DNA of 64,000 bases from Parus major (lineage: Eukaryota; Chordata; Aves; Passeriformes; Paridae). Positions 60,201 through 64,000 of this stretch are shown here, piece after piece. Every line of letters starts with the position of its first letter. Position 1 is the stretch's first letter. A program made the position numbers and the translations under genes. Under the pieces are notes generated by a model, which was given only the letters and a program-made list of their open reading frames with translations, made no database searches and was not told the origin of the DNA. The DNA lies in the NCBI RefSeq assembly GCF_001522545.3, contig NC_031769.1, forward strand, positions 6,602,131-6,666,130, read 5' to 3'.

Positions 60201-63200
60201 CAGAAGCAGGACCTCATTGTGCCAGACAACAGCATCCACATATGATCAGGCTCTAATAAAACAGGTGGCAATATTTTTTCAGGAGCATTGACTCCAAAAG
60301 GGGGGTTCATGTATATTCCAGAGTTTGAAGACTGTGACAGTGCACCTGCTCCCATGGTAGCATCCCTGGCTGTGCAGTGGGGCTGTGTTTCTCTGTTTCC
60401 AAGCAGCAGATTACTGTTTGAAAAAGTTCATTATAAAGAAATGTTTCAATTAGTGAAATCTCTCTGACCCTCTGTTATTTTTGTACTCATCAGCTTTCCT
60501 TGTGTGGGTGAATCTATCCTTCCTTCATTCAGAGGCTTAACAAAAGTCATTAAAATTGCCACAAAGTTGTCTGTGAGAAATTCCTGTGTGTGAAAGAAAG
60601 CAGATGGGAGAGCGTTGGAAGGATTGTTTAGTTTTTAAAAAATCTTTTTATTTTTCTGATCTCCTTGTCCTCTTCAATCATGTGAAACACAAGTAAGCAT
60701 TTAAATAATAAGACATTTGTGGAAAATTACTTTTTCCTTGCCCTTGTTTTATATTACATGAATCTATCCATTTTCCCTGCATAAACAAACAAGATTAATT
60801 ATTCTTGGATGTTTGAGAATATTTCTGCCTCTTATCCTCAAGCCCACTCAAATGATTAAAAGGAATAATAAAAACAGCATTTCATGTTGAATAAAACGTC
60901 TTTCATTTGGTCATTAATGCACTGTGGTCCTTATGTACCAACACCCTAAGCAATTAAATTCTCATGAGGTAGATTAGCCTTTGAAGGCTAATCAGAAACC
61001 CAACAGAAGCACATTTGAAGGGGCACATATTTCAAGAACTGGCTGAAGGATGGATGTTTAGAGGTAGTTTTGAATGCTCGCTGTTCATAGCAGAAAATGG
61101 TTTGTGTCATCAGAAGTGAGCGTGAATCCATTTTCCTGTCTTGTGAAAAATGCTGAAGCTTCAAGGAGTTCTTTGTGCCAAACCCATGTGCATTGGAAAC
61201 CTATCAAAACGACTGTGTTTGCTTATTTATTTTTCCTGAGAAATGAGGAAGGGGCTGTTGAGGAGCAGAGCAGTCTTGAGAGAGCGAAGAGTTTGGTTGT
61301 CAAGCCCCTCTCCTGAACTCCCTGTGGATGCTCTGCTTGTTAGGAGGGAAAGGGCTCTTTCCATCTCCCCTCACTGTCCACCACTGCTCTGAGTAGCACA
61401 TGCACATGAGCACGTGTGGAAAGAGTGATTTGTGTCTCCCTCCTCTACTCAGGTACTGATTGGAGATTCTGATTGCTCATCCTCTCCAACAAAAATGAAC
61501 TGGTTTTGAGGGGAAAAAAAAGACCAAATGGTCTTGTTGATTCATCAGCTCTCTACAAGGAATATCTTGCTGAATACTTTCCAATAAATTACCTCTCCTG
61601 TTTTATGTATCCAGCTCAGCCCTTGTTTCTTCTCCTCTGTGCCAGAAGTGATTGCCCTGCTGTGGAGAAAAGATAAAAGTACTTTGTTCCTTGAAGCAAA
61701 GTGAGGAGAGATTGAGGCACAAACAGCAGCCCTTTGTTAAATTGGAATGAATCTTGAGCACCCACTTGGTATCTTGAGATAGTGACCACACAGGGAGGCA
61801 GAGGACAGACCCTTCAAGTCTTCTGGAGTTGGGCCCTTTGAGCTTTGTCTGTATGAGCACCATTCCTGCCTATGCAAAGTATTCTGCTAAAAACAGGACA
61901 ACTGAGTTGTGAGCAACAGGAAGAATTCAAGATAAGGTAGAGTCTTTTCTTCTCTCCAGACCACCCCCTGGCTCCACAATTTGGAATTTTGAGCCTCTGT
62001 TCAGAGGGTGAATCCTGGCAGCAAAGCATCCTTTTGAGTTGGATTTACTGTGAAAGAAGGTACAAGCAGGTTGGTACATGGCTGGGCAATGAAGAGGACC
62101 ACAGCGACAATTTGGGAAGTGTACCATTAAATAGACAATTTTTTACTATTTTGAGAACATTTAGTGGGTGTCCACATAGTTTGGGACCATCATCCCAGTG
62201 AGGTAGGCATGAAAACATAGTGGTTTTTTTTATTATTAGATTTTTTTCTTTTGTCTTACCCTCCACATTCAGCATTTTAATGCTTCTGGAAACCTGAACT
62301 GAACAGCTCACAGTGGGTGCTGTTGACTGCAGTGTCCCAGTGGCGTTCTACAGCTCACTTTGATACATTCAGACCTCAAAAGATCTTCATCCTTTGTCAT
62401 GTCTTTGTCATCTTTGTCCTTTGTACATACTTTGTACCTACTGGACTTGGTCTAAATAACAAAGTTGATGTCTTTTTCTTCTTTTAATTTATTTCAGTCT
62501 TTCTCTTTTGGCTTATGGTTATGGGAAGTGTTTTATTTGAGTTCATCTTCATTGATAAACACTACACATGTCATAAACTTATGAAAGAAAACTTATTCTG
62601 TTGGCAGAAGCATTCACTCAAGTCAGACCTGCTTGGACAGGTGGATGAGGGGAGCGTTACATGACTGACTTCAGAAGGGTCGTTCTGGCAAGTGTCACGG
62701 AATTGAATTTAAAATGTCAGACACTTGCTCCCGTTATAGCTCCTGCTGGGCACCAAAGCCTGTTGAAAAACCCTAAAAGAAAGCTGGAAAAGGGAGTATT
62801 GTAGCAAGTGTCACTGTGTTTTAATTGACTGGTCTGAACAAGGAAATCCACAAAATACTGAGAGGCCAAGTCCTTGCCCTCGGGTAGTTGGCTTCAGGAG
62901 AACTTGCAGGTGCCTTCAAAGTGTACATCATGCATCCCTGTTGTCTAAGAAGATAAGAGTCTAATGCAGCTGGTGAAGTTCAGCTTTGAGTTTGAGAGGT
63001 GTAGGTCTGTGTTCAGCTCCACAGGTCAGGGGTTCAAACCTTGCTAACGACTTTTGAAGAAGCAAATCTCACACGTCTATGTCAGAAAGCAGCCCCAGAA
63101 GTTTAACACCGGTGAGTTGTCAGTAACCTATTGAAAAGCAATGGTATGAAGAAGGGAAGGTTTTTGCCTTTGAAAATGCAATCTCCACACCCTGCTGTAC

Positions 63201-64000
63201 CTGAAAATGTGCTTTAGCAGTGGTAAAAATGTCACATTGCCACCGACATGCATTGGACAGATCGTCACAGAGCAGACAGGGCTCATTTGGCAAAATGCAG
63301 TAATGGTAGATATTCTCAGCATTCAAAAGACTTCAGCAGAGCTAGAGTTAAGCCAACCCATCAGGGAAGGCTGCTCTTCTTTTCCTTGTCATTGTTCTTC
63401 TCACACTTGTCCACGATTTTCTCCTAAGAAAAGTAGAGAGTGTGGGGAGGTGACTTTCTCTGTAGGGAGAAGACAGGGGAATGAACACATGTCTCAGGTG
63501 TGAAAATGTGTTGTTAGGGAGATAAAGCCATAGGCATGGGCATGTGGAACATGTCAAAACATCTTGACTTGCCTTTCAATCAAAGAACTGTGAAAGCTTC
63601 TGGAAAAAAATCTGTCAGGTATCACCTGAGCTAGCATTACAATGCCTTTTATATATAACTAAATAAAAATAAGGCCAGGGTGCAGTGTTTACTTATTGAT
63701 CTCATGCTGAGTTTTTGGTCAATTCTACATATAGGTAACAATAAGGGTACTTTTGAGCTTTATTTCTAGTAATGATTTTGGGAAGGACTTTCTAATATTT
63801 TACAGGGCACCAATAGCTGCCAGAGGATGAGAAGCATCAGCATAGATGAACCTTCCCAGGACCTGGGCCAAAGGTAGCATGTTGTGATGTTCATTGGCAA
63901 AATGGGAAAGGGCAGCATTGGCCAGGGAATTTGGTAGCAGATTAAGGGGGCTTAAGCAATTTAGAAAGAAGATATGAATACCTCTTCCTTGTGAGAGTGA
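57207..64000. other. Unique non-coding DNA to window end
   Basis: Nearly 7 kb of AT-rich unique sequence with no recognised gene or retroelement. It contains a perfect hairpin at 60972-60993 within a TAAT-rich stretch (about 60870-61000), and a weak tRNA-like pair of promoter boxes at 62961-63040 that I do not call as a gene. Open frames reach about 102 codons and are not recognised. Confidence 0.5.
60972..60993. other. Perfect 10-bp inverted repeat, 2-nt spacer
   Basis: Arms GATTAGCCTT and AAGGCTAATC are separated by TG. Each arm carries GATTA, the core bound by bicoid/OTX-type homeodomains, so the structure presents two opposed sites. Function is inference, and about one such palindrome is expected by chance in the window. 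Confidence 0.9.

Noticed and set aside
1..64000. CRISPR array, bacterial operon, phage or other prokaryotic system
   Set aside because: No regularly spaced direct repeats, no ribosome-binding-site-led gene runs, and clear vertebrate retroelements throughout.

Overview
The window looks like nuclear DNA from a bird. It is AT-rich, poor in CpG, full of stop codons in every frame, and carries bird-type retroelements: CR1 LINE 3' ends on both strands and three solo retroviral LTRs. One of these LTRs matches the ERVL LTR family common in birds, whose left end reads TGTCC followed by a GGGATAGAGTTAATTTTCTTCC block. A neoavian or passerine source is my inference. Two runs of N (24873-25274 and 39092-39458), both inside simple repeats, point to a draft assembly.

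I recognise no protein-coding gene, CpG-island promoter, rRNA, tRNA, CRISPR array or bacterial-style system. The many 60-180-codon open frames are about what chance predicts for this length and base composition. A few short open segments do have splice-like borders: 1346-1405, 22988-23097, 23636-23957, 25778-25992, 48522-48882, 49141-49253 and 53966-54175 on the minus strand, and 7796-7875 on the plus strand. I list them as low-confidence exon candidates with no recognised family. If real, most would belong to minus-strand transcripts. The window is best read as intergenic or deep intronic DNA.

Layout. 1-9.5 kb: unique AT-rich DNA, two exon-like candidates and a weak CR1 remnant. 9.5-10 kb: an old ERVL-type solo LTR (9482-9976). 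10-20 kb: unique DNA, a short CR1 end (15525-15580), a clearer CR1 3' end (19570-19850), and two copies about 3.65 kb apart of an unrecognised 115-bp repeat (16237-16353 and 19887-20003) centred on a CAGGTG/CACCTG palindrome. 20-27.5 kb: a minus-strand cluster of exon-like segments and a CTTT/CT microsatellite with an assembly gap. 27.5-39 kb: featureless. 39-42 kb: a compound GGAGA / GGGAAA purine repeat with a gap, and a CA/TA microsatellite. 44.7-45.2 kb: a solo LTR with a near-perfect 6-bp target duplication. 47.6-48.3 kb: a frameshifted minus-strand CR1 that still encodes recognisable C-terminal reverse-transcriptase protein. 48-54 kb: more exon-like segments and a (CTG)10 tract. 56.6-57.2 kb: a complete solo LTR with an exact 5-bp target duplication. 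57-64 kb: unique DNA.

The most unusual item is the unrecognised two-copy repeat. The best-supported annotations are the retroelements.
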